DNA of 8,050 nt from an uncultured Erysipelotrichaceae bacterium (lineage in GTDB: Bacteria; Bacillota_I; Bacilli_A; Erysipelotrichales; Erysipelotrichaceae). Made by a program: the position numbers and the translations under genes. Shown piece after piece: positions 1-6,162 of the stretch (position 1 is the first letter of the stretch; each line of letters opens with the position of its first letter). The stretch is taken from NCBI GenBank assembly GCA_900314345.1, contig OMUX01000356.1, forward strand, positions 1 through 8,050, in the 5' to 3' direction. The notes below the pieces were generated by a model. That model did not search any database. It saw only the letters and a program-made list of their open reading frames with translations, and was not told where the DNA came from.

Positions 1-944
1 TATGCCTGCACCTGCGGGTTGCGGCGGTCCACGGGATCCATGTGCAGTGTCAGCATCACATGGAGTTTCTCATAGACTTCCCGCTCCGCTTCATCCACCA
101 CATCATGAGCAGCCATGAAGTTCATAGAGGCATCCACCTCGGCATGGGCAGAGCCGATCTTCTTTCCCGGACCATAGTCATGGATGATCATGTCGTGAAC
201 ACCGATGATCTCCGGATGGGAAAGGATCTGGTTTTCAATTCCTTTCGTCAAAGCATAGCTGGCCGGTGTGCCAAGCAGCCTGGAGATGATCTCCTCGGCA
301 ATACCATAGCCGCCTTTGAGGATAAAGCAGGAAACCGCAAGACCTGCCACGCCATCAAACGGAAAGGATGGCACGAAGCCGCCAAGCAGAAGGCCGCCCA
401 GGGCAACACCTGTGGAAAGAACATCATTGCGGCTGTCCTCCCCGCTTGCGATGAGTGCCAGGGAATCCGTCTTCTTTCCAAGTGCTGTATAGAAGGATGC
501 CATCCAGAACTTCACCAGGATGGAGAGAACCAGAATCACAAACAGCGGCCAGGAGAAGCTGACTGCCGATGGATGAAGAATGAGGCTGATGCTTTCCCTC
601 AGCAGTTCAAATCCGACGACGAAGATGATGACGGAAACCACAAAGCTGACCACATATTCCATCCTGCCATGACCGAAGGGGTGTTCCTTGTCGGCAGGTT
701 TTGCGGCCAGCTTGTAGCCGAACAATGTAATGATGTTTGAAAGGCAGTCTGAAAGGTTGTTGAATGCATCACTCGTGATGGAGATGGAATGCATGACAAG
801 ACCGATGATGAACTTGATGCAGAACAAGAGCACATTGCACGCAATGCCTGTATAGCTTGCAAGAGAGCCGTACTGCAGCCTTACCTTCTCATCTTCCGTA
901 TTCTCAGGATCCTGTATGAACCGCCTTACCAGCCATTCTGTCAT
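1..944 (-). CDS. Cation diffusion facilitator (CDF) transporter, probably Mn2+-type; 3' end beyond the window
   Basis: This is an inner-membrane divalent-cation/proton antiporter of the CDF family; 314 codons are visible. TM2 carries N62xxxD66 (preceded by D59) and TM5 carries D170xxxD174. The loop motif HPFGHGRMEY lies at residues 88-97, and the cytoplasmic dimerisation domain (ZT_dimer-like, including IHDYGPGKK and SAHAEVD) begins near residue 235. The DxxxD in TM5, in place of the HxxxD of zinc/iron FieF proteins, is the signature associated with manganese CDFs such as MntE, so Mn2+ efflux is the best guess (inference from family knowledge). Relatives run to roughly 380-400 residues, so perhaps 70-80 residues are missing. 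The start ATG at 944 is chosen because AGAGGTGA (958-951) sits 6 nt upstream. The start lies inside the upstream membrane-protein gene (41-base overlap), so the two are probably cotranscribed and translationally coupled. Confidence 0.9.
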   Translation of the reverse strand, partial: MTEWLVRRFIQDPENTEDEKVRLQYGSLASYTGIACNVLLFCIKFIIGLVMHSISITSDAFNNLSDCLSNIITLFGYKLAAKPADKEHPFGHGRMEYVVSFVVSVIIFVVGFELLRESISLILHPSAVSFSWPLFVILVLSILVKFWMASFYTALGKKTDSLALIASGEDSRNDVLSTGVALGGLLLGGFVPSFPFDGVAGLAVSCFILKGGYGIAEEIISRLLGTPASYALTKGIENQILSHPEIIGVHDMIIHDYGPGKKIGSAHAEVDASMNFMAAHDVVDEAEREVYEKLHVMLTLHMDPVDRRNPQVQA

Positions 945-1473
945 CCGTCATCACCTCTGCATAATTTCTGTTCATTATACGCTGTTTGAAGAGGCTGTTG
1001 GAAGGATTGTGACGGCGCATGCATTTCAGGCTCCAGCCGATGACATACGGAAGGAAGAATAATGCGGAAAGCTGAATGCCGGCACCGCTTTGATCAAAGT
1101 ATGCCGGCAGAACAAGCATGGCAATCACGCATGCACACAGTACCATGCATAGCCAGTGCATGGTCTTCCTGACTGCCTTGAAGGAACTCTCCATCCACAT
1201 GCAGGAAACCGCCGCATTCAGAAGGAACACGAAGCCAAGCCATGGGTATGATCCTTCCAGATGGAACAGCCGGATGACAAGCAGCCCCAGGATGGAAAGA
1301 ACATCGATGCTGAAGATCCTTCTTTCAAGGGTGCCGATGGAATGGCAGTACAGTGCCATGATGAAGCCTCCGATGCCCGCAAATATGGATGCGGTCTGGT
1401 ATCCCTCCAGCGCATAGGCATACGCCAGCATCATGATCCCCGTATTCACCATGAATTTCTCACTCTGTCTCAT
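904..1473 (-). CDS. Small polytopic membrane protein of unknown function
   Basis: I do not recognise this protein. It has about 189 residues and roughly five or six hydrophobic segments spread over its first 150 residues, separated by short charged loops (such as TLERR and KAVRKTMH). A basic tail follows (KCMRRHNPSNSLFKQR) with a hydrophilic C-terminus. No catalytic motif is visible. An ATG at 1479 would lengthen it by two residues, but it lies only one base from the purine-rich AAGGGGGA (1488-1481). The ATG at 1473 has a normal 7-nt spacing and is preferred. The 3' end overlaps the start of the CDF transporter gene by 41 bases in a different frame, so the two form a transcription unit. A shared role in metal handling is only a guess from context. 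It diverges from the WYL regulator across a promoter region of under 100 bases. Confidence 0.7.
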   Translation of the reverse strand: MRQSEKFMVNTGIMMLAYAYALEGYQTASIFAGIGGFIMALYCHSIGTLERRIFSIDVLSILGLLVIRLFHLEGSYPWLGFVFLLNAAVSCMWMESSFKAVRKTMHWLCMVLCACVIAMLVLPAYFDQSGAGIQLSALFFLPYVIGWSLKCMRRHNPSNSLFKQRIMNRNYAEVMTDDRMAGKAVHTGS

Positions 1474-1505
1474 ATTCATATCCCCCTTGTTCTTTATGCA
1501 TGATA

Positions 1506-1545
1506 CGGAAGGATTGATTTTTCCGAGTCCCGTTTATGGTACAAT
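1506..1545 (+). promoter_or_regulatory. Candidate extended -10 promoter and operator-like inverted repeat for the WYL operon
   Basis: TGG followed by TACAAT (1537-1545) makes a good extended -10 element. A TTGATT at 1514-1519 is too far away (20-nt spacer) to be an ideal -35, as is usual when an extended -10 is present. Transcription would start near 1552, giving a very short leader. Just upstream is an inverted repeat, CGGAA (1506-1510) and TTCCG (1521-1525), separated by 10 bases, which could be a binding site for the regulator encoded downstream. The opposite strand has a TATCAT (1505-1500) that might be a -10 for the membrane-protein/CDF unit, but no convincing -35. Confidence 0.5.
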
Positions 1546-1551
1546 GACGCA

Positions 1552-1568
1552 AAAGGAGAACATTTACG
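1552..1568 (+). promoter_or_regulatory. Ribosome binding site pointing to an ACG start codon
   Basis: AAAGGAGA (1552-1559) is the only strong Shine-Dalgarno sequence before the WYL regulator. Seven bases after its AGGAG core is ACG (1566-1568), which is in frame with the gene. No ATG, GTG or TTG in that frame lies between this site and the GTG at 1596, and that GTG has only an AGGA two bases upstream, too close to work well. The site therefore suggests initiation at ACG, or an ATG that has mutated or been misread. Confidence 0.5.
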
Positions 1569-1595
1569 GGAAAGAATCTTGCATCAGACAGGACC

Positions 1596-2552
1596 GTGGC
1601 ATTGCTGGATATCCTGGAAAAGGAAAGCGACGAGGATCATCCGCTGGAACTGGCGGATCTTGTGGCTCTCTTGAATGAAAAAGGCATCAAGGCAGAGCGC
1701 AAGGCTGTCTATCGTTCATTGGATGCGATCCGCGCCACCGGCAGAACGATCCATCAGGTACGCAGAAACAGAACCGTCAGCTATTACATGGAACATGCCC
1801 TGAGCATGGCAGAGGCACTGATCCTGTGTGAAACCCTGGAGGACAATGTCTCCCTTTCCAGGGAAGAAACCATGCAGGTACAGGAGAAGCTGAAGGCTTC
1901 CTTGAGCAGACAGGAGCAGGAAAGCCTGCAGGTCATTGTCCCGCCGATGGGCAAGAACCCGCAGAGCGGTGTGCTTGAGACCACGCAGAAGCTCATGAAG
2001 GCAATTCATGAAAACCGCTGTGTCAGGTTTCATTACTATGATCTGAACATCCATCAGAAGAAGAACTACCGCAGACAGAAGAAGACATACCATCTCCTGC
2101 CCTGTGCCGTCGTGGCAGACCATGGAAGACTGTACTGTGTGCTGTGGTCGGACAAGCATCAAGGCTTTGCCAACTACCGCATAGACCGCATGGAATTCCT
2201 GGACACGGATGAAGAGGTTCACGACCCTGTTGTCTTTGACAAGGATGCCTGGATGCGTTCTTCCTTCTCCATGTATCCGGGAGATCCTGTGACAGCCGTG
2301 ATCACATTCGATCTGTCCCTTGCCCCTGCGGTATATGACCAGTTCGGCAGCGACGTGATCATCACCGGATCCGATGAAAGGACATTCACGGCAGCCATCC
2401 GCACCGCCATCACCCCGACATTGATTGCCTGGCTCATGCAGTTCATCGACAAGGTGAAGGTGGAAAAACCACAGGAACTGATTGATACGCTTCTGCATAT
2501 CGCCGCGGGGCTTGAGAAGACCTATAATGGAGAAAAAGAAGGCAGGATGTGA
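1596..2552 (+). CDS. WYL-domain transcriptional regulator with N-terminal helix-turn-helix
   Basis: This is a DNA-binding regulator of the HTH-WYL family (PafC/YafY-like architecture). From the GTG start it has 318 residues. A winged helix-turn-helix covers about residues 1-55 (HPLELADLVALLNEKG, then ERKAVYRSLDAIRATG as the recognition region). A WYL ligand-sensing domain covers about 135-205 (RFHYYDLN, GRLYCVLWSD, NYRIDRME), and a WCX-like C-terminal extension about 230-310. WYL domains are thought to bind nucleic acid or nucleotide effectors; the ligand here is unknown. The start is uncertain. The frame is open upstream to 1548, and the strong ribosome binding site favours an ACG at 1566, which would add ten residues and give the N-terminal length usual for the family. 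It is the first gene of an operon; its stop overlaps or lies within a few bases of the sirtuin start. Autoregulation through the upstream inverted repeat is possible. Confidence 0.88.
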   Translation: MALLDILEKESDEDHPLELADLVALLNEKGIKAERKAVYRSLDAIRATGRTIHQVRRNRTVSYYMEHALSMAEALILCETLEDNVSLSREETMQVQEKLKASLSRQEQESLQVIVPPMGKNPQSGVLETTQKLMKAIHENRCVRFHYYDLNIHQKKNYRRQKKTYHLLPCAVVADHGRLYCVLWSDKHQGFANYRIDRMEFLDTDEEVHDPVVFDKDAWMRSSFSMYPGDPVTAVITFDLSLAPAVYDQFGSDVIITGSDERTFTAAIRTAITPTLIAWLMQFIDKVKVEKPQELIDTLLHIAAGLEKTYNGEKEGRM

Positions 2553-2554
2553 GT

Positions 2555-3295
2555 ATGGAAGAAAACCTGGATCAGAAAATTGCAGAGCTTCAGACCATCA
2601 TTGACAACGGAAAGCGGATCGTCTTCTTCACCGGAGCAGGTGTTTCCACGGAAAGCGGAATTCCGGACTTCCGCAGTGTCGACGGTCTGTACAACCAGCA
2701 TTACAAGTATCCGCCGGAGGAGATCATCTCCCATCATTTCTATGAAGAGAATCCGGAGGAGTTCTATCGTTTCTACAAGGACAAGATGCTATGGCTGGAT
2801 GCCGAGCCCAACTACACGCATCAGTTCATTGCAAAACTGGAACAGATGGGCAGATCCCTGGGTGTTGTGACACAGAACATCGACGGTCTGCACCAGAAGG
2901 CAGGCTCAAAGCATGTGTACGAACTGCATGGCTCCGTGCTCCGGAACTACTGTGAAGACTGCGGTGCCTTCTATGATGCAAAGTTCATCGCCGACAGTGA
3001 AGGTGTACCGCGCTGTCCGAAGTGCGGCGGTATGATCAAGCCGGATGTCGTTCTGTATGAGGAAGGATTATCTGAAGCTGTCCTGTCCGGTGCACTGGCT
3101 GCCATTCAGAGCGCTGATGTGCTGATTGTGCTCGGCACTTCCCTTGTCGTCTATCCGGCAGCCGGCCTCATCCGTTATTTCTCCGGAAACAAGCTTGTGC
3201 TTGTCAACAGGAGCGTTACCCCGTATGACTCCCAGGCAGACCTGCTCATCCAGGCGAGCTTCAAGGATGTCTTCCCGAAAATCAGACTGGAGTGA
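2555..3295 (+). CDS. cobB: Sir2 family NAD-dependent protein deacylase (sirtuin)
   Basis: This enzyme removes acyl groups from lysines, consuming NAD+ and releasing nicotinamide and O-acyl-ADP-ribose; it should be cytoplasmic. All core motifs are present (numbering from the upstream GTG at 2549): the NAD-binding GAGVSTESGIPDFR at 29-42, TQNID at 108-112, catalytic His127 in ELHG, the zinc cysteines C135, C138, C156 and C159, GTS at 196-198 and NRS at 220-222. The length (about 247) is normal for a single-domain bacterial sirtuin. The Tyr-x-x-Arg pair that confers desuccinylase activity in CobB/SIRT5 reads Y76-K-D-K79 here, which favours acetyl or other uncharged acyl substrates (inference). 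The start may be ATG 2555 (AGGA 7 nt upstream) or GTG 2549 (AAGAAGG 6 nt upstream, overlapping the previous stop as GTGA). It is the middle gene of the WYL-sirtuin-MYG1 operon. Confidence 0.95.
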   Translation: MEENLDQKIAELQTIIDNGKRIVFFTGAGVSTESGIPDFRSVDGLYNQHYKYPPEEIISHHFYEENPEEFYRFYKDKMLWLDAEPNYTHQFIAKLEQMGRSLGVVTQNIDGLHQKAGSKHVYELHGSVLRNYCEDCGAFYDAKFIADSEGVPRCPKCGGMIKPDVVLYEEGLSEAVLSGALAAIQSADVLIVLGTSLVVYPAAGLIRYFSGNKLVLVNRSVTPYDSQADLLIQASFKDVFPKIRLE

Positions 3296-3297
3296 AC

Positions 3298-4272
3298 ATG
3301 TATCAGAAACTGAATCTCTATACCCACGATGGCGTATTCCACGCCGATGATGTCTTCGCCACCGCAATGTTTTCCCTCATGAGCAATGAGATCAACGTCG
3401 TCAGAGGCAGTGATCTCAACATTCCGAAGGAAGACGGGTGGATTGTGTATGACATCGGCGGCGGAGAGCTGGACCATCATACCCCGGAGAACAAGGAGGC
3501 CAACGGCACCCATCCGGATACCCATATCCCTTATGCCTCCTTCGGTCTTGTATGGCGGAAGTACTACCGTGAAGTCCTGGAAGCACTGGACTGCCCGGAG
3601 CGTTACTATGACAACGTTTACCAGAAGCTGGAGACCTCGTTGATCCTGGGCATTGATGCCGATGACAACGGCTTCAATCCCGTACAGGATGAGCTGAGTC
3701 TGTACCCGAATATTCCTGCTGATCAGAAGAAACGCATCATTTCCCAGGCAAGAACCTCTTATTCCGTTTCCCAGGTGATCAAGGATTTCAATCCGCCCTG
3801 GAATTCCAATGAAGACTACTATGATGCATTCCTGGATGCCGTGGACTTTGCCAAAGACATCCTGCTCAACCGCATCGATTCCATCATTTCCGGACTGGAC
3901 GGAAGGGATTACGTGCTTTCCTGCATTGACTACAGTGCAGGACACATCATGGTCATGGACCAGTTTGCCCCATGGGAAGGTGTGCTCTACAGCCAGTCAA
4001 GGAACCCCAAGGCAAATGACATCTGGTATGTCATCACCCCTGCCTTAAGGGGCGGCTGGAATGTACAGTGTGCACTGCTTGACAAGAATGACAGAAGCCA
4101 CTACCGCCATCCTCTTCCCAAGGAATGGTATGGCCTTCGCTATGAAGAACTGCAGAAGGCTTCCGGCATCGCAACAGCAACGTTCTGTCATCCTTCCGGA
4201 TTCCTTGCGGGATGTGAAACACAGGAAGATGCCATGGCCATGGCAGCCAAGGCCATCAGTATCAACGAGTGA
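3298..4272 (+). CDS. MYG1 family protein (UPF0160), putative metal-dependent hydrolase/exonuclease
   Basis: This is a homologue of the MYG1 family, whose human member is reported to be a 3'-5' RNA exonuclease; bacterial members are little studied. It has 324 residues, full length for the family. The metal-site motifs are kept: HDGVFHADD at about 10-18, YDIGGG near 51-56 followed by the LDHH triad at 58-61, GIDADDNG near 118-125, FNPPWN near 164, and the C-terminal block LPKEWYGLRYEEL with HPSGFLAG near 298-305. These match the order of motifs I recall in human MYG1. The ATG at 3298 is chosen because GGAG (3289-3292) lies 5 nt upstream; a GTG at 3292 overlapping the sirtuin stop is less likely. 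It begins two bases after the sirtuin stop and is last in the operon, followed by a terminator. RNA or DNA as substrate is inferred from the family only. Confidence 0.9.
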   Translation: MYQKLNLYTHDGVFHADDVFATAMFSLMSNEINVVRGSDLNIPKEDGWIVYDIGGGELDHHTPENKEANGTHPDTHIPYASFGLVWRKYYREVLEALDCPERYYDNVYQKLETSLILGIDADDNGFNPVQDELSLYPNIPADQKKRIISQARTSYSVSQVIKDFNPPWNSNEDYYDAFLDAVDFAKDILLNRIDSIISGLDGRDYVLSCIDYSAGHIMVMDQFAPWEGVLYSQSRNPKANDIWYVITPALRGGWNVQCALLDKNDRSHYRHPLPKEWYGLRYEELQKASGIATATFCHPSGFLAGCETQEDAMAMAAKAISINE

Positions 4273-4280
4273 CAGTTCTG

Positions 4281-4315
4281 AAAATGCGGATCTCATCGTA
4301 AGACCCGCATTTTTT
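4281..4315. terminator. Bidirectional rho-independent terminator
   Basis: AAAATGCGG (4281-4289) pairs with CCGCATTTT (4305-4313). After one A-C mismatch, TCT (4291-4293) pairs with AGA (4301-4303) around the 7-base loop CATCGTA. A run of six T (4310-4315) follows on the plus strand, ending the WYL-sirtuin-MYG1 operon. On the minus strand the same hairpin ends in TTTT and starts right at the stop codon of the convergent GNAT gene, so it can stop both operons. Confidence 0.9.
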
Positions 4316-4712
4316 CATAGATTCTTCTTTTCCATGGCTGTGTAGTTGTCATAGATCCGGAAACCGAGCTTTTCATAGAACGGAATTGTCTTCGGATCTG
4401 AAGGCATGATCTTCACATACAGGAAATCCTTGTACTTCTCCATGATCCTTGTCATCAGTTCATAGCCAATGTGCATACCCTGATACTCCGGATCCACAAG
4501 AAGATAATGAAGGAATCCCACCGTTGCGCCATCATCCAGGCCTCTGACAAGCCCGACCGTTTTTTTCCATCCCAGGCACTGATGACCGCAGAAGAATGCT
4601 TCAGTCCTTTCACCACCTGTTCCGGATAGTTTCCGGATTCCCAGTGCACGGAGCAGAACAGTCTCTGGATCTCCTCAGCTGTGAAATCCTTTGTCTCGGA
4701 ATATGTGATCAT
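4315..4712 (-). pseudogene. GNAT family N-acetyltransferase, reading frame broken at a seven-A run (decayed, or read by -1 frameshifting)
   Basis: This encodes an acetyl-CoA-dependent N-acetyltransferase of the small GNAT type. The N-terminal part (residues 1-51, starting MITYSETKDF, with SVHWESGNYP and SAVISAWDGKK) is read from 4712. The C-terminal part is read in the -1 frame from 4560 to the stop at 4317-4315 (TVGLVRGLDDG, HYLLVDPEYQG, KIMPSDPKTIPFYEKLGF). Together they give a normal-looking 132-residue protein. The switch falls exactly on seven A (4566-4560), which sit in phase as A_AAA_AAA. Without slippage the first frame runs on to 4455 with unrelated sequence (85 residues). The acetyl-CoA loop reads QGMHIG rather than the usual QxxGxG/A, a mild deviation. 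The start codon overlaps the stop of the MFS gene as ATGA, with GAAGGGGA just upstream, so translation is coupled. The substrate is unknown. A sequencing error in the A run would also explain the break. Confidence 0.8.
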
Positions 4713-6022
4713 TCTTCCCCTTCTTTCGTTTCAGCCTTGAAGAGTCTGGAAGCCGGCAGAAGAATGAACAAGGATACCGCTGCCGCAGCCACAAAGATGG
4801 CAGGCACCGGCAGGTTCACGGTTTCCCCGTATCCATTGACATACGTTCCGGCATCGGAATGATTGATCAGGAAGCTGCCGATGGCAGGTCCCACAACCAT
4901 CGGAACAAGCACATAGGCGCAAAGCCGGATGCCCTGGAACATCCCGACATGTTCCACAGGAGTATAGTCTCTCAACGCACTGGTGAAGATGACTAAGATG
5001 GAAACATAGCCGCTCATCATGATCGTACCGGCAATAATGAATAACACCGGTATCCTGACCATGGAGGCGAGCATGAGGCCTACTGCAAACAGGAAGACGG
5101 ACCATCTGGCAAGTTTTTCATGACCGATGTTGTCCGTGATGCGCCCGATGATGACAGAGACCACGGATGCAAGCAATATCACCACTGCCATGACAATGGA
5201 ATAGGTCATGGTATCAAACTGCAGGGTCTTTTCCAGATAGATCAGAAGATACGGCATGAAGATCTGCACAGCGGTATTGAAGATCAGCAGTGCAAGCAGT
5301 GTGACATAGAAGTCACGGTTCTCTTTCATCACGGAAGGTCTGAAGCCATAGATCACAGACTGAATGAAATTCATCCGTTCTCCTGAAATATGTTCCGGTT
5401 CCTTCACAAACAGCAGGCCAAGAAGACCGCACACACTGACAACCCCTCCGGTCAGCAGGAAGAAGGCAGGCCATCCGGCACGTTCCACAAAGATTCCGGA
5501 AGCTCCTGCAACGATTAACATGGACAACAACGGGAACACATTCAGAACACCTTCCACAGATGCCCTGTTTGTCTCATCTGTGCTTTCCGTCACCCAGGCA
5601 TTGAAGCTGGCATCATTGGCAGCACTGCCGAAGAAGGACATGATGCAGTCCATAAGAATCACCATGAATGCTGTTCTGGCCAGTACCTGTGCTGCAGTCA
5701 AGGAAGGAAACATGGATGCCGTGCGTTCCCGGGAAATCAAGGCAAACAGCATCGTCATCACGCCCCAGATCACATACCCATAGCAAAGGAATTCCTTCCG
5801 GTGCCCGAGTCTGTCAGTCACGATGCCCATGACCAGGGTTGTCAATGTTGAGACAAGGGCACTCCAGGCTACCATGCGTGCAATATCCGTTGTTGTACCG
5901 CCGATGTAATTGAAGAGGAACAGATTGAATTCCATGTTTTCGATGGACCAGGCAATCTGCCCGATCAGTCCGAACAGAATGACTGCCGTCCATGTGCCTG
6001 CACTGAGCTTTGTCTGCTTCAT
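4709..6022 (-). CDS. Major facilitator superfamily (MFS) transporter
   Basis: This is a 437-residue integral membrane transporter with about twelve hydrophobic segments in two six-helix halves. The MFS motif A is clear after TM2 (GIVTDRLGHRK at 66-76), with its counterpart in the second half (GRITDNIGHEK at 293-303). The N-terminal signature around QIAWSIENMEFNLFLFNYI (22-40) is typical of a group of Firmicute MFS proteins of unknown substrate; a sugar, drug or metabolite cannot be decided from sequence. A loop with extra polar sequence (NHSDAGTYVNGYGET, 387-401) precedes the last helix. The ATG at 6022 follows AAAGGGGA (6040-6033) at a rather long spacing of about 11 nt. Its stop overlaps the GNAT start by four bases, making a two-gene operon that ends at the bidirectional terminator. 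Confidence 0.92.
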   Translation of the reverse strand: MKQTKLSAGTWTAVILFGLIGQIAWSIENMEFNLFLFNYIGGTTTDIARMVAWSALVSTLTTLVMGIVTDRLGHRKEFLCYGYVIWGVMTMLFALISRERTASMFPSLTAAQVLARTAFMVILMDCIMSFFGSAANDASFNAWVTESTDETNRASVEGVLNVFPLLSMLIVAGASGIFVERAGWPAFFLLTGGVVSVCGLLGLLFVKEPEHISGERMNFIQSVIYGFRPSVMKENRDFYVTLLALLIFNTAVQIFMPYLLIYLEKTLQFDTMTYSIVMAVVILLASVVSVIIGRITDNIGHEKLARWSVFLFAVGLMLASMVRIPVLFIIAGTIMMSGYVSILVIFTSALRDYTPVEHVGMFQGIRLCAYVLVPMVVGPAIGSFLINHSDAGTYVNGYGETVNLPVPAIFVAAAAVSLFILLPASRLFKAETKEGEE

Positions 6023-6050
6023 GATCAGAAAATCCCCTTTTCCCTGACAT

Positions 6051-6092
6051 CATTCTAGTACTTGCGCAGATGAAATGAGTACCAATGATTGG
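6051..6092 (-). promoter_or_regulatory. Weak candidate promoter and palindrome upstream of the MFS gene
   Basis: The 140-base gap between the AbiEii-like gene and the MFS gene holds a TAGAAT on the minus strand (6057-6052), which could be a -10 about 30 bases before the MFS start, though no good -35 sits 17 bases further up. A perfect palindrome, CCAAT-G-ATTGG (6082-6092), may be an operator. I see no convincing terminator for the AbiE-like genes in the gap: CAGCT/AGCTG arms (6123-6152 region) enclose a loop of about 20 bases with no T run in the right place. Read-through into the MFS operon is therefore possible. Confidence 0.25.
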
Positions 6093-6162
6093 AAGAGTGA
6101 TCTTCTCCTGCATAGAACAGCAGCTAGAGCTTTTTTGTATTATTCAGCTGTGAAAGGAATCC

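Noticed and set aside
42..740. A 232-codon open frame on the plus strand
   Set aside because: It lies antisense to the well-supported CDF gene, has no plausible domain, and its low-complexity His/Asp/Lys-rich product is what a reversed membrane-protein gene gives.
1716..2498. A 260-codon open frame on the minus strand inside the WYL regulator
   Set aside because: It is fully antisense to a recognisable protein, has no good ribosome binding site seen by eye, and resembles no family I know.
2555..3295. The sirtuin as a Thoeris/DSR-type defence SIR2 protein
   Set aside because: It has the full zinc-cysteine set, the catalytic histidine and the size of a housekeeping protein deacylase, and no fused helicase, TIR or Argonaute partner is nearby.
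3175..3945. A 256-codon open frame on the minus strand across the sirtuin and MYG1 genes
   Set aside because: It spans the junction of two conserved genes on the other strand and is explained by the scarcity of antisense stops there.
5364..5783. A 139-codon open frame on the plus strand inside the MFS gene
   Set aside because: Antisense shadow of the transporter; Ser/Thr/Pro-rich with no domain.
6123..6152. A possible terminator (CAGCT/AGCTG arms with a nearby T run) after the AbiEii-like gene
   Set aside because: The stem is five pairs with a loop of about 20 bases, and the T run is inside the loop and on the wrong strand.
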